This document shows positions 42,098 to 50,871 of a stretch of 64,000 bases of DNA, piece after piece. Made by a program: the position numbers and the translations under genes. The stretch comes from CAZUHB01 sp964620445 (GTDB lineage Bacteria > Planctomycetota > B15-G4 > CAYZWU01): NCBI GenBank assembly GCA_964620445.1, contig CAZUHB010000011.1, positions 67,401-131,400 on the forward strand, in the 5' to 3' direction. Positions within the stretch are counted from its first letter, which is position 1, and every line of letters begins with the position of its first letter. The notes below the pieces were generated by a model. It searched no databases. It saw only the letters and a list, made by a program, of their open reading frames with translations, and had not been told where the DNA came from.

Positions 42098-44647
42098 ATG
42101 ACGCACAAGACGTTCGCCTCATTCCTGGCCGCTCTTCTTTTCCTTCTCATTTTCCTGACGGTCGAGCTCGACGCCGCGGCGAGTGAGGCCGGCCTCGTGC
42201 TGAACGAGCCGGGGGCGTTCGAAGGATACACCCTCTTCGCACCGATCGGCGACACCACCACCTATCTCATCGACATGGAGGGCCGCATCGTCAACTGGTG
42301 GGAGAGCGAGTTCAGGCCGGGCCACTCCGCCTATCTTCTCGAAAACGGCCATCTCCTTCGCGCGGGGGCGGTGGGGGGGCGGAATCGGACCTTTCACGGC
42401 GGCGGCGCGGGCGGCCGCATTCAGGAATTCTCGTGGGAGGGCGAGCTCCTCTGGGACTACGAGTACTCCGGTCCGCGCCATCTCCAGCACCATGATTTCG
42501 AGCGCCTCCCGAACGGCAACATTCTCCTGATCGCCTGGGAGGCCCGGTCGCGCGAAGAGGCGGTCGCCGCCGGGCGGAATCCCGAGATGATCGGTTCCGA
42601 AGGGCTCTGGGCCGACCACATCGTCGAGGTCAAGCCGACGGGAGAGAAGACGGGTGAGATCGTGTGGGAGTGGCACGTCTGGGACCACCTCGTCCAGGAG
42701 TACGATTCGCAGAAGGCGCACTTCGGTGTCGTGGCCGATCATCCCGAGCTGATCAACCTCAATCCCCTCGACTGGATCGCAGGACTTTCGCAGGAGGAGC
42801 GGCGGAAGCTCGAGGCGCTCGGCTATCTGGGTGCGCCCTCGAAGCGCGACAAGCGGGGCGCCAACCCGGACTGGAACCATATCAACTCGATCGCCTACAA
42901 TCCCGCCCTCGACCAGATCGTGCTCAGCGTCCTCAATTTCAGCGAGATATGGATCATCGATCACTCCACCACCACCGAGGAAGCGGCCGGCCACGAGGGC
43001 GGCCGGGGCCGCAAGGGGGGGGATCTCCTCTACAGATGGGGAAATCCGTCCTCCTATCACAGGGGAGGCGCAGACGATCAGCTGCTCTTCGCGCAGCATG
43101 ACGCCCACTGGATTCCGGACGGTCTGGCCGGCGCCGGACACATCCTGATCTTCAACAATGGACGCGGCCGGCTCGACGGCAACTACTCGTCGGTGGACGA
43201 GATCGTTTTGCCCGTGGACCGTGCCGGCCGGTACGCCCGCAAGGCAAAGGGCGCCTTCGGGCCTGACGCCCCGGTCTGGTCCTACACGGCGTCTCCCGGG
43301 AGCGATTTCTACTCGGGACACATTTCGGGCGCGCAGCGGCTCCCCAACGGAAACACCCTCATCTGCTCGGGCGAGAAGGGCACCTTCATCGAGGTGACGA
43401 AAAAGAAGAAGGTGGTCTGGAAGTATGTCAATCCCGTGACGAGCGTCAACCGCGACAGACCGGGAGGACCGGGACGGCGCGATCGGCCCCGCGACCGGAA
43501 AGGGCCGCTCGCCGGCCGTAGACGGCTGCCGCCGGGACCTCCGGGTAAATCGGGCCCCGGCCAGGGGCCGCCCGGCGGAAGGCGCGGAAAGGAACCGCAG
43601 AACAGTGTTTTCAGAGCCTACCGGTACGGTCCCGACTATGCCGGCCTCGCGGGAAAGGATCTGAAACCGGGCCCGACGATCGAAGAATCCATCCCCCCTG
43701 AACGGTCGTTGGCTCGCGAGGATTCCGGTCCCGGCGCCGGGGAGCTTGCCAGGCCGGAAGAGGAATCGTTCTTCGTGATCGAAGATCCGGAGGAATTCGC
43801 GCGCATCCTTTCCCCGCAAGCGCGGATCAGAAAACTGGCCGGCGGCATGAAGTTCATCGAGGGACCGGTGTGGGTGCCCGATGGCGAGTATCTGCTCTTC
43901 AGCGACATTCCGGCGAACGAGATCAAGAAGTGGTATCACGGCGAGCTCAGCCTTTTCCGCAAGCCGAGCCGGAACGCCAATGGCAATCTGCTCGACTCGA
44001 AGGGACGGCTCCTCACCTGCGAGCACGGTTCGCGCACGATCACGCGAACGTCGACCGAGGGCGCGGTCGAGACTCTCGTGGCGACCTACAAGGGAAAGAA
44101 GTTCAATTCCCCCGACGACCTGGCTCTACGATCGGACGGGACGGTCTGGTTCACCGATCCGCCATACGGTCTGAAAAGGCGGACCAAGGAGCTGAACAGA
44201 AACAACGTCTTTTGCTACGATCCCGAGTCGGGGCGGGCGCGGATCGTGGTGAGCGATTTCGACAAGCCGAACGGGATCTGCTTCTCGCCCGACGAGAGCC
44301 GGCTCTACGTCGCCGATTCCGGTCAGCCGCGGCATATCCGCGTCTTCGACGTCTCTGCCGATGGCTCGCTCTCCCGGGGCGCGGTGTTTTGCACCATCGA
44401 CCGGGGAGCGCCCGACGGGATCAAGTGCGACGAGGCGGGGCGCGTCTTTTCCAGTTCGGTCGATGGAATTCAGATCTTTTCTTCCCGCGGAAAGCTGATC
44501 GGCAAGATCCTCGTTCCCGAGGTTCCTGCAAATCTCTGCTTCGGCGGTTCGGAAGGCAAAACCCTTTTCATCACGGCGCGCACGTCATTATATTGCATCG
44601 ACCTCGAGGTCGAGGGCAGCTTTCCGGATGGAGGCTCAAAGGAGTGA
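42098..44647 (+). CDS. Arylsulfotransferase-like propeller fused to SMP-30/gluconolactonase-like propeller
   Basis: The 849-residue exported protein has a signal peptide (about 1-28). The N-terminal region (about 35-450) resembles the arylsulfotransferase/ASST family: A-P-I-G-D-T-T-T-Y-L-I-D-M-E-G, H-H-D-F-E-R-L-P-N-G-N, H-D-A-H-W-I-P-D-G and S-G-A-Q-R-L-P-N-G-N-T-L-I. A basic Gly/Pro/Arg linker of about 60 residues follows. The C-terminal part (about 570-840) is an SMP-30/gluconolactonase propeller: G-P-V-W-V-P-D-G-E-Y-L-L-F-S-D-I, N-S-P-D-D-L-A, W-F-T-D-P-P-Y-G, K-P-N-G-I-C-F-S-P-D. Both halves are beta-propellers. Activity is unproven; the fusion is unusual. The stop overlaps the next start. 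Confidence 0.8.
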   Translation: MTHKTFASFLAALLFLLIFLTVELDAAASEAGLVLNEPGAFEGYTLFAPIGDTTTYLIDMEGRIVNWWESEFRPGHSAYLLENGHLLRAGAVGGRNRTFHGGGAGGRIQEFSWEGELLWDYEYSGPRHLQHHDFERLPNGNILLIAWEARSREEAVAAGRNPEMIGSEGLWADHIVEVKPTGEKTGEIVWEWHVWDHLVQEYDSQKAHFGVVADHPELINLNPLDWIAGLSQEERRKLEALGYLGAPSKRDKRGANPDWNHINSIAYNPALDQIVLSVLNFSEIWIIDHSTTTEEAAGHEGGRGRKGGDLLYRWGNPSSYHRGGADDQLLFAQHDAHWIPDGLAGAGHILIFNNGRGRLDGNYSSVDEIVLPVDRAGRYARKAKGAFGPDAPVWSYTASPGSDFYSGHISGAQRLPNGNTLICSGEKGTFIEVTKKKKVVWKYVNPVTSVNRDRPGGPGRRDRPRDRKGPLAGRRRLPPGPPGKSGPGQGPPGGRRGKEPQNSVFRAYRYGPDYAGLAGKDLKPGPTIEESIPPERSLAREDSGPGAGELARPEEESFFVIEDPEEFARILSPQARIRKLAGGMKFIEGPVWVPDGEYLLFSDIPANEIKKWYHGELSLFRKPSRNANGNLLDSKGRLLTCEHGSRTITRTSTEGAVETLVATYKGKKFNSPDDLALRSDGTVWFTDPPYGLKRRTKELNRNNVFCYDPESGRARIVVSDFDKPNGICFSPDESRLYVADSGQPRHIRVFDVSADGSLSRGAVFCTIDRGAPDGIKCDEAGRVFSSSVDGIQIFSSRGKLIGKILVPEVPANLCFGGSEGKTLFITARTSLYCIDLEVEGSFPDGGSKE

Positions 44648-45852
44648 CCGAAGGGGCGACGAGCCGATCGAGCGGCTGGACATCGCGGCAGCGGCTGCTG
44701 ACCGCTTTTCGCGGCGCTGTTCCCGATCGGGTCCCGGTGAACACGTACGAGCTGTCGGGTTTCGACAGCCGTGATTGGTACAACCGGCAGCCGGCATACG
44801 CACGTCTCATGGACCGCGTCCGCGGGGATACCGACTGCATCACGAACTGGAATCCGGCGATTCGAGCTCCGGGCGGGGCGGCGGACCGGTCGGTCGGATC
44901 GGGCACGGCCTATCTCGACCATGCGCTCGCCGAGTCCTCGTCGCCGGTGCCGGTGGAGAGAAAGGTCGATTCAGACGGACGCCGCGAACGGATCACCGAG
45001 ACCGCGCACACCCCTTCGGGACCGGTGCGGCGCGTCATTCAGGTCGAGGATGGTGTCAACACGATCTGGCAGGTGGAGCACTGGTGCAAGAGCACCGAAG
45101 ATGTGGACAGGGTCCTGAGCATCCCCTTCGAACCGCTCGACTACGACGCTTCCGACCACGTCCGTGTGCGCGCCGAACTGGGCGACCGGGGTCTGGTCAT
45201 GGCTTCCCTCAGCGATCCCGCCTACGTGGCGGCTGATCTCATGTCGATGGAGGATTTCCTGGTCTGGGCAGTCAGCAATCTCGATCATTTCGCCCGCACC
45301 GTGGCCATACTCGGCGAGAGGGTGAAGGAAAATCTGAAGCGCCAGCTTGCCCGGTGCGTGGTCGACGCCTACCGCGTCTGCGGGCCCGAGTACTTCACTC
45401 CTCCCTACCATCGGCCCGAGATGTTCGAGCGATTCGTTCTGCCTCATGTGAGCGACATGGTGAGGATCGTTCACGACGCGGGCGCGCTCGTCCGCGTACA
45501 CTGCCATGGCAAGATCTCCCGCGTGCTCGACATGATCATCGCCACCGGGTGCGACGGCGTGGATCCCTGCGAGGCTCCGCCGGCGGGCGACATCGCACTC
45601 GGCGAGGTGAAGGGACGCTGCGCGCCGGCGGGGGTGAGCGTGTGGGGGACGGTGCAACTCGAGATGCTCGAGTTCGCCGAGGCGGGCATTGTGCGGGATC
45701 ACGTGCGGCAGTGCATGACGCAGGCAAAGGCCGGCGGCGGTTATGTTCTCGTGCCCTGTGCGGCGCCGATCAACGCCGATCTGTCGTCGCGCACCGAATC
45801 GAACTACATGACCATGATCGAAGCGGCGCTCGAATTCGGCGTCTATGAATGA
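44644..45852 (+). CDS. Uroporphyrinogen-decarboxylase-family protein (methyltransferase-like)
   Basis: The 402-residue cytosolic protein matches the UroD superfamily that also holds corrinoid methyltransferases (MtaA/CmuA type). N-terminal R-L-L-T-A-F-R-G-A-V-P-D-R-V-P-V is the family opening, and V-R-V-H-C-H-G-K-I and G-C-D-G-V-D-P-C-E-A-P-P match the barrel core. The true UroD N-terminal arginine motif is absent, so haem synthesis is unlikely; a methyl-transfer or related role is more plausible. Start GTG at 44644 overlaps the previous stop (GTGA), with GGAGG 9 nt upstream. Being cytosolic, it stands out among exported neighbours. Confidence 0.8.
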   Translation: MTEGATSRSSGWTSRQRLLTAFRGAVPDRVPVNTYELSGFDSRDWYNRQPAYARLMDRVRGDTDCITNWNPAIRAPGGAADRSVGSGTAYLDHALAESSSPVPVERKVDSDGRRERITETAHTPSGPVRRVIQVEDGVNTIWQVEHWCKSTEDVDRVLSIPFEPLDYDASDHVRVRAELGDRGLVMASLSDPAYVAADLMSMEDFLVWAVSNLDHFARTVAILGERVKENLKRQLARCVVDAYRVCGPEYFTPPYHRPEMFERFVLPHVSDMVRIVHDAGALVRVHCHGKISRVLDMIIATGCDGVDPCEAPPAGDIALGEVKGRCAPAGVSVWGTVQLEMLEFAEAGIVRDHVRQCMTQAKAGGGYVLVPCAAPINADLSSRTESNYMTMIEAALEFGVYE

Positions 45853-46063
45853 ACGGTCCGCGCGGGCTGCGCGGCGGCCTGGGCGACGCACTCGATCCCG
45901 CCCGCCCAAGGGGAATCCGATCAATCTAAATAATTCCTTCAAATATGGAATGAAATGTGATTAAACTGATCACAGCCTGATCGAGTTCACGACCTAGCGC
46001 GCCCCAACCGTGGTTCATTGGAACATCATTCCGTCATTGACCTGGCAGTTACCGGAGGACGTC

Positions 46064-48100
46064 ATGAAGAACTTTCTCATAATGCTCCAGATCCTCTGCC
46101 TCTCGAGCCTCTTGTTCGCGGCTGACGGTATCCACAAGAATACTCAACCGGCGAGGGACAATCTCGCGTTCCTCGGCCATAGCGAGGTCAATCCCTTTCA
46201 CCTCATGGATGTCGAGATCTCCGGCGACCGTGCCTACGTGCTCGATGGTTTCAATATCGGCCTCGAAACCTATGACATCTCCGATCCGACCAATCCGACC
46301 AGGATCGATCGCCAGGGGGTGCGCGCCTGGGGCGCCAAGGCATACGGCGACCGGCTCTACGTCTTCTGCAGGGACGAGGGCTTTCGGATATACGACATCG
46401 GCGGTTCGACGCCGTCCTATCTGGGCAACCACAATCCATCGGGCAGCGAGATCCTGTTCGAGAACGGTGTCCTCGACGGAAACGACTTTTACGTGGCCGC
46501 CCATCAGAACGGCCTCTACTTTTTCAACGTGGCCAATCCCGGCAACCCGTACCTGTACGACACGGCGAGCCTCGCCGAGAACAGCTGCTGGGACGTGGAA
46601 ATCGCGAATTCCCACCTCTTCGTGGCCAACGGCCGCTTCGGTCTCAGCGTGGTCGACATCTCGGCGGCCCCGACCGAGGTGGCGGTGCTCCCCCTGCCGG
46701 GACTGGCGAACCACATCCTTCTCGACGGCGACGTGGCGGTCCTCTCCCTTGGCGGCGGCGGTCTCGCCACCGTGGATATCTCGACGCCATCCAATCCTGT
46801 GCTGCTCGACAGGGCTCACACCGACGGCTGCGCTTTCGGATCGGGTATCTGGAATCACAAGGTCGCGGTGGGATCGTGGAAGGTCCTCGAGCTCTTCGAC
46901 GTGACCGATCCGGCGAACATCAGCCGGATCGCAGTGGAGAACACCAAGACCTGGGCGATGGGCGCGGACATCAAGGGCTGGGGCAACGATGCTCTCCTTG
47001 CTGTTGCCGACTGGCGCGGCATGTCGACCTACCAGACGGCGCCCGACAGCGAACCCGATATCGACGTGTCGCCCGACAGCCTCGATTTCGGAGAGGTCGA
47101 CACCTCCGCAACCGAAATGGTCATCGTCCGGAACGGCGGCAACACGCCCCTCGACGTGACCGTGGGCAATGTTCCCGCCGCGCTCGATGTCCACCCTCTC
47201 GCCTTCACCCTCGGCCCCGGCGCGGCGCGCAGGGTGCGGATGCAGGCAGACGGGGCCGGATCGGTCAACGGGAAGCTGAACTTCTATACCAACGATCCGG
47301 ACGAGGCGACTTTCGGGCAGTACGTCTACCTGAACAACACATCCTTTCCGCAGGTCGGCTCGGAGGCGCCCGACTTCGTGCTCGAGGATCCCGACGGTTT
47401 CTGGCACCACCTCTCCGACTACAGGGGACGGGTCATTTTCCTCGAATTCGGAGGCCTCTGGTGACCTCTGTGCGCGTCGCAAGGTGCGGCGAGCGATGCG
47501 ACCATGCATGACCGTTACGGGTCCGAAGATTTCGTCTCCTTCAATCTGGCTTCGAACGCGTCCGATCTGGAGCTTCTCCGGGAGATCTACCGCGTCCGGG
47601 CGATCGGATTGCACGACCCCTACCCCAACCAGTACGCCGTTTATCGCGTTCCTCATCCGGAAGCTCCCTACCCCCAGGATTACGTCATCGACAAGCAGGG
47701 ACGGGTCCGATTCTGGGAGAGGGAGTTCGATATCAAGAAGTGTCTCGAGGTCATTGACGAATTGGCCGCCTACGAGCCGCCGGTGACGGCGGCGATCGAA
47801 TCGGGAACGACCAGCGTCAGTCCCGGCGATCCTCTGGGATACGTGGTGACTCTCGTGAACACCACCGATCAGTTCCTGAACTTCGAGGTTTCGATCGTGG
47901 CTGTCCTGTCCGATGCGACGCGCGTCACGATGCGCGGTCCGTTGAGCGTCGATCTCGACGCGGGCGAGACCATGACCGTTCCTTTGTCCGAAACGATTCC
48001 GCTCGGCTGGCCCCTCGGCAGCACCTCGCTCAAGGTCGTTGCCGGTCCGCCCCAGGATGATCCCTGGTATGTGGATCGTATCGGTTTCCAGATCGAGTGA
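46064..48100 (+). CDS. Candidate selenoprotein: LVIVD-propeller, Ig-like and TlpA-like thioredoxin protein (in-frame TGA at codon 467)
   Basis: Two open frames in the same phase are separated by TGA at 47462-47464. The read-through product has 678 residues. It has a signal peptide (1 to about 20) and repeated Y-D-I-S-D-P-T-N-P / V-D-I-S type blades of an LVIVD beta-propeller (about 30-335). An Ig-like ASPM/choice-of-anchor domain (I-D-V-S-P-D-S-L-D-F-G-E-V) follows, then a TlpA/ResA-type redoxin. That starts S-E-A-P-D-F-V-L-E-D and has L-S-D-Y-R-G-R-V-I-F-L-E-F-G-G-L-W, then TGA, then P-L-C. The motif is thus W-U-P-L-C in place of W-C-x-x-C, and the downstream Y-P-Q-D-Y-V-I-D-K-Q-G cis-Pro strand is intact. 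A C-terminal beta domain ends the protein. ATG at 46064 follows GGAGG. A point mutation or error is the alternative. Confidence 0.8.
47471..47495 (+). promoter_or_regulatory. SECIS-like stem-loop after TGA of the propeller-Trx gene
   Basis: GTCGC (47476-47480) pairs with GCGGC (47486-47490) around an AAGGT loop. The stem continues downward with C-G, a G/A mismatch, C-G, G-C and a T-G wobble. The apical loop begins 17 nt after the TGA, almost the same distance as in the first candidate. The loop G is at position three, not in the first two, so the fit to the bacterial SECIS rule is looser. Confidence 0.45.
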
Positions 48101-48124
48101 GCCGAGGAGCGTTTCCGTACGACC

Positions 48125-50857
48125 CTACCTGGAATCGATCTCCTTGATCGTGGGGCCGTCTCGAGTGGCGGCGATCTCGAGGTTGCAGCGGGCGAACTCC
48201 GCCGCCATGTCCGGGCCTCCGTTCTTCCGGGTCAGTCTGTCCCAGAAGGGAGCGACGTCGAAGTCCGCGAATCGGGTGAGCGCATCGAGAATCGACCGCA
48301 ACGATAGATCGCGGGGAGTTTCGCCCGACTTGTAGAGCTCGGCCTTCCGCGCAAAGAGCCGCCCCAGGAACAGGTCGAGCCCTTTCCCCTCGCCGGCGAG
48401 GCGCAGAAGCAGCTTGTCGAGAAAAAAGGCCACGGCGAATTCGCGCGTCCTGTCGGTGCTCGTCCCCTTTTCCATCTGGGCGATGAGGTACTCGGCCGCT
48501 CGGGCGAGGAACCATTTTTCGTGGCGCGTCTTGGTCCCTGCCGCGGCGCGCAGCGCGACGAGACGATGTGCGCCGTTCAGGAGAAGGGCAGCCTCGACGT
48601 CGGCCGGCCGGGGACCGAAGAATGTGCAGAACTCGTAAGCCGCCAGTTCGGCCAGCTCGGCTTGCTGCTCCTTGGGCGGCCTGGCCGGATCGAAGCCGGG
48701 CGGCGCCAGAAAGAGAAGGGAGTCCTCGCCGCGCACCGCGCGCCACCGATTCAGTCTGTCCGCGGCGAGCCGGTTCACGTCGCGGTCGGCGGCCACGAGA
48801 ATCACGCGGCCCGTCGGGAATTCCACCTTGTTCCCGACAGCGGTGAGCAGCTTGTTGAAGAGGGAGTTCAGGTTCCGGCCGTTCGCCTCGAGACGCGCCG
48901 AGACAGCGGTCCTGAGAAGAACGTGGCACGTCTGCGATTCGCGCACGTTCCAGTCGCCAAGGCAGATGAAGTTCCGCTCCAGCGACTTGAGCGACGGAAT
49001 GCGCCACGATTCGTCCTGGTCGATCCAGGGGACGGCCAGGGACCAGTCATTGGGCATGGTGAAGGCCATGTCGATGCGGCCCATCCTGATCCCTCTTGGT
49101 TCGAAGAAGAGGTCGCCCGAGTTCACAATCACCGTGCGGTCCCGTTCCTCTCCGTCCGGGTCCGCGCCCGCCACGCTCCTCTTCCAGGAGAAGCTGAAGC
49201 GCTCCACCTTGCGGGATTCGATCTCGCTTCCGCCGTTTGCGTTCTGCTTGACCTCGAGGGCGCGGTCATGGTTGTCGAGAGCGCTCGCGCCCTCGGCCCC
49301 GCCCAGGCGCCTGCCCACGCCGAGCGGCGCATCGAAAGGCTCGAGGCGCAACCTTTCGGCGGGACGGTTGTGCACGGCGCTGCTGCAGTCGATTCCGGCG
49401 AACCGTCCGAGCTTGAAGAGAGGCACGACGTTCAGGGCGAGATCGACCGCAGCGGCCGGCCTGGGCGGAGCGGCTTTCAGGTGAACCCTCCAGTGCACCA
49501 TCTGTGTCAGGTTTCCCTCGGGATCCTCGAGAACCCACGGCTTGCCCTTGACCTTGGCCCGGTCGGTGACGCGCGCGTAGATCTTGTAGCGTCCAACGCC
49601 GATCTTGCGGCGCGCTTTCAGGCTCTGGATCTCAACCAGATGGCGCAGCTTCTTGCTGACCGTGTCCCTGTCCCCCTTGATCGGGGTTCCCGGCATGGCG
49701 CCTTTCCATCTCTCCGTAAAATGCTTGTCGTAGTCGACATCGCCCTCGGATACCACGCTCCACTCCACGTCGAGCTTGTGCGATTTCGGCCTGATCGGAA
49801 AGAGGTAGAGAGAGGTCTTCTCTCTGCCCACGGCAACTTCGACCGTTTTCTGATTGGCGAGCATCGATTCGATCGGGCGCACGTAGGAGTAGATCCTGCG
49901 AACGATCGCCTCGCGGCAGATCGGGCAGAAATCATGGGCCGCGCGCATGATGCAGCCGTCGGGCGTGGGACGCCACACCCCCTTGTAAACGCCCGCGCCC
50001 CCCTCGTGAGCCTTGTATTTGCCCGGATACTTTTTGTGCCAGTGTTTCCACGGCGCTTGCCGCGGATCGGGCGACGTGGAGATGTTCGGTCCTCGCGTCG
50101 GCGTGCCGGCAGGACTCGCCTCGCGCGAATACTCGTCGGCCAGTCCGCCAAAGGCGTGTCCCCATTCGTGGACGACCACCGTGCCCATGTCCTTGCCCAC
50201 CGTGGCCACGCCGCCTCCGCCCGTGCCGAGTCCACCCTCGCGCACCGCGGCGAAGGAGAGCCGATCGTTCCATTCGAAGGCCCCCAGAAAGTGCATGACC
50301 CGGTTGCGGTCGACGGCGATATGCCGGTCGTCGCTCAGCTTGCGTCCGTTCAGAGCGGTATCGTACCTGTGCTTCCTGTAGTCGACGCGGTCGTCGGCCG
50401 ACGCGAGAGTGACCTTGTAGATGTTGAAGCAGTTCTCGTATTCGGCCAGAACCTCGCTGCGGAAGAAGTAGCGCACCAGGTCGTCGCAGATGCGGTCGAA
50501 GGCTTTCTTGTCGGCGTAGCTGTCCTTGAAACCATCGCCCATGATGGCCACATCGATTCTGTTTTCCGGGGGGCCGCTTCCGGCGATCTGCTCGACGGCG
50601 GTGATCCGGTTGGGGCCGATCCAGCACTGGGCGCGTAGTGCCCAGGGGGAGTTTGGAAAACGTTCTGCCACTTCCTCGAAGAGCTTGGCGCTCCGCTTCG
50701 GCTTCTCGGTCGCGATGACCACCGCGTCGCGGTAGAGCCTGCGCGCGAGGATCGCGTCTTCGGGATCGTCCGCGGCGGTCCCCGCGGACAGGAAGAGACC
50801 GAAGGCGCAGAGGACGGCCAAACCCAGAAGTGCCAGGTGCATGATCTTGTTTTTCAT
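48125..50857 (-). CDS. Exported M64-type metallopeptidase
   Basis: The 910-residue product has a signal peptide (1-28). The N-terminal domain has the M64 (IgA peptidase) start I-D-V-A-I-M-G-D-G-F and the zinc motif V-V-V-H-E-W-G-H-A-F-G-G-L-A-D-E-Y (H230, E231, H234, D241). A C-x-x-C pair follows in F-C-P-I-C-R-E. The remaining 550 residues hold beta-rich domains and a late helical domain with D-R-T-R-E-F-A-V-A-F-F-L-D-K-L-L, which I do not recognise. It is likely a secreted or periplasmic protease. ATG at 50857 has GAGGGG upstream. The DUF362 gene ends 14 nt before it, so the two are co-transcribed. Confidence 0.8.
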   Translation of the reverse strand: MKNKIMHLALLGLAVLCAFGLFLSAGTAADDPEDAILARRLYRDAVVIATEKPKRSAKLFEEVAERFPNSPWALRAQCWIGPNRITAVEQIAGSGPPENRIDVAIMGDGFKDSYADKKAFDRICDDLVRYFFRSEVLAEYENCFNIYKVTLASADDRVDYRKHRYDTALNGRKLSDDRHIAVDRNRVMHFLGAFEWNDRLSFAAVREGGLGTGGGGVATVGKDMGTVVVHEWGHAFGGLADEYSREASPAGTPTRGPNISTSPDPRQAPWKHWHKKYPGKYKAHEGGAGVYKGVWRPTPDGCIMRAAHDFCPICREAIVRRIYSYVRPIESMLANQKTVEVAVGREKTSLYLFPIRPKSHKLDVEWSVVSEGDVDYDKHFTERWKGAMPGTPIKGDRDTVSKKLRHLVEIQSLKARRKIGVGRYKIYARVTDRAKVKGKPWVLEDPEGNLTQMVHWRVHLKAAPPRPAAAVDLALNVVPLFKLGRFAGIDCSSAVHNRPAERLRLEPFDAPLGVGRRLGGAEGASALDNHDRALEVKQNANGGSEIESRKVERFSFSWKRSVAGADPDGEERDRTVIVNSGDLFFEPRGIRMGRIDMAFTMPNDWSLAVPWIDQDESWRIPSLKSLERNFICLGDWNVRESQTCHVLLRTAVSARLEANGRNLNSLFNKLLTAVGNKVEFPTGRVILVAADRDVNRLAADRLNRWRAVRGEDSLLFLAPPGFDPARPPKEQQAELAELAAYEFCTFFGPRPADVEAALLLNGAHRLVALRAAAGTKTRHEKWFLARAAEYLIAQMEKGTSTDRTREFAVAFFLDKLLLRLAGEGKGLDLFLGRLFARKAELYKSGETPRDLSLRSILDALTRFADFDVAPFWDRLTRKNGGPDMAAEFARCNLEIAATRDGPTIKEIDSR

Positions 50858-50871
50858 TGTGACGCCCCTCT

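Noticed and set aside
44644..45852. hemE (true uroporphyrinogen decarboxylase)
   Set aside because: The catalytic N-terminal arginine signature of HemE is not present; the sequence fits the broader UroD/methyltransferase family only.
47504..48100. Separate small gene starting at ATG 47504
   Set aside because: It would be the C-terminal half of a TlpA fold with no signal peptide or ribosome site, and it is in phase with the upstream frame across one TGA.
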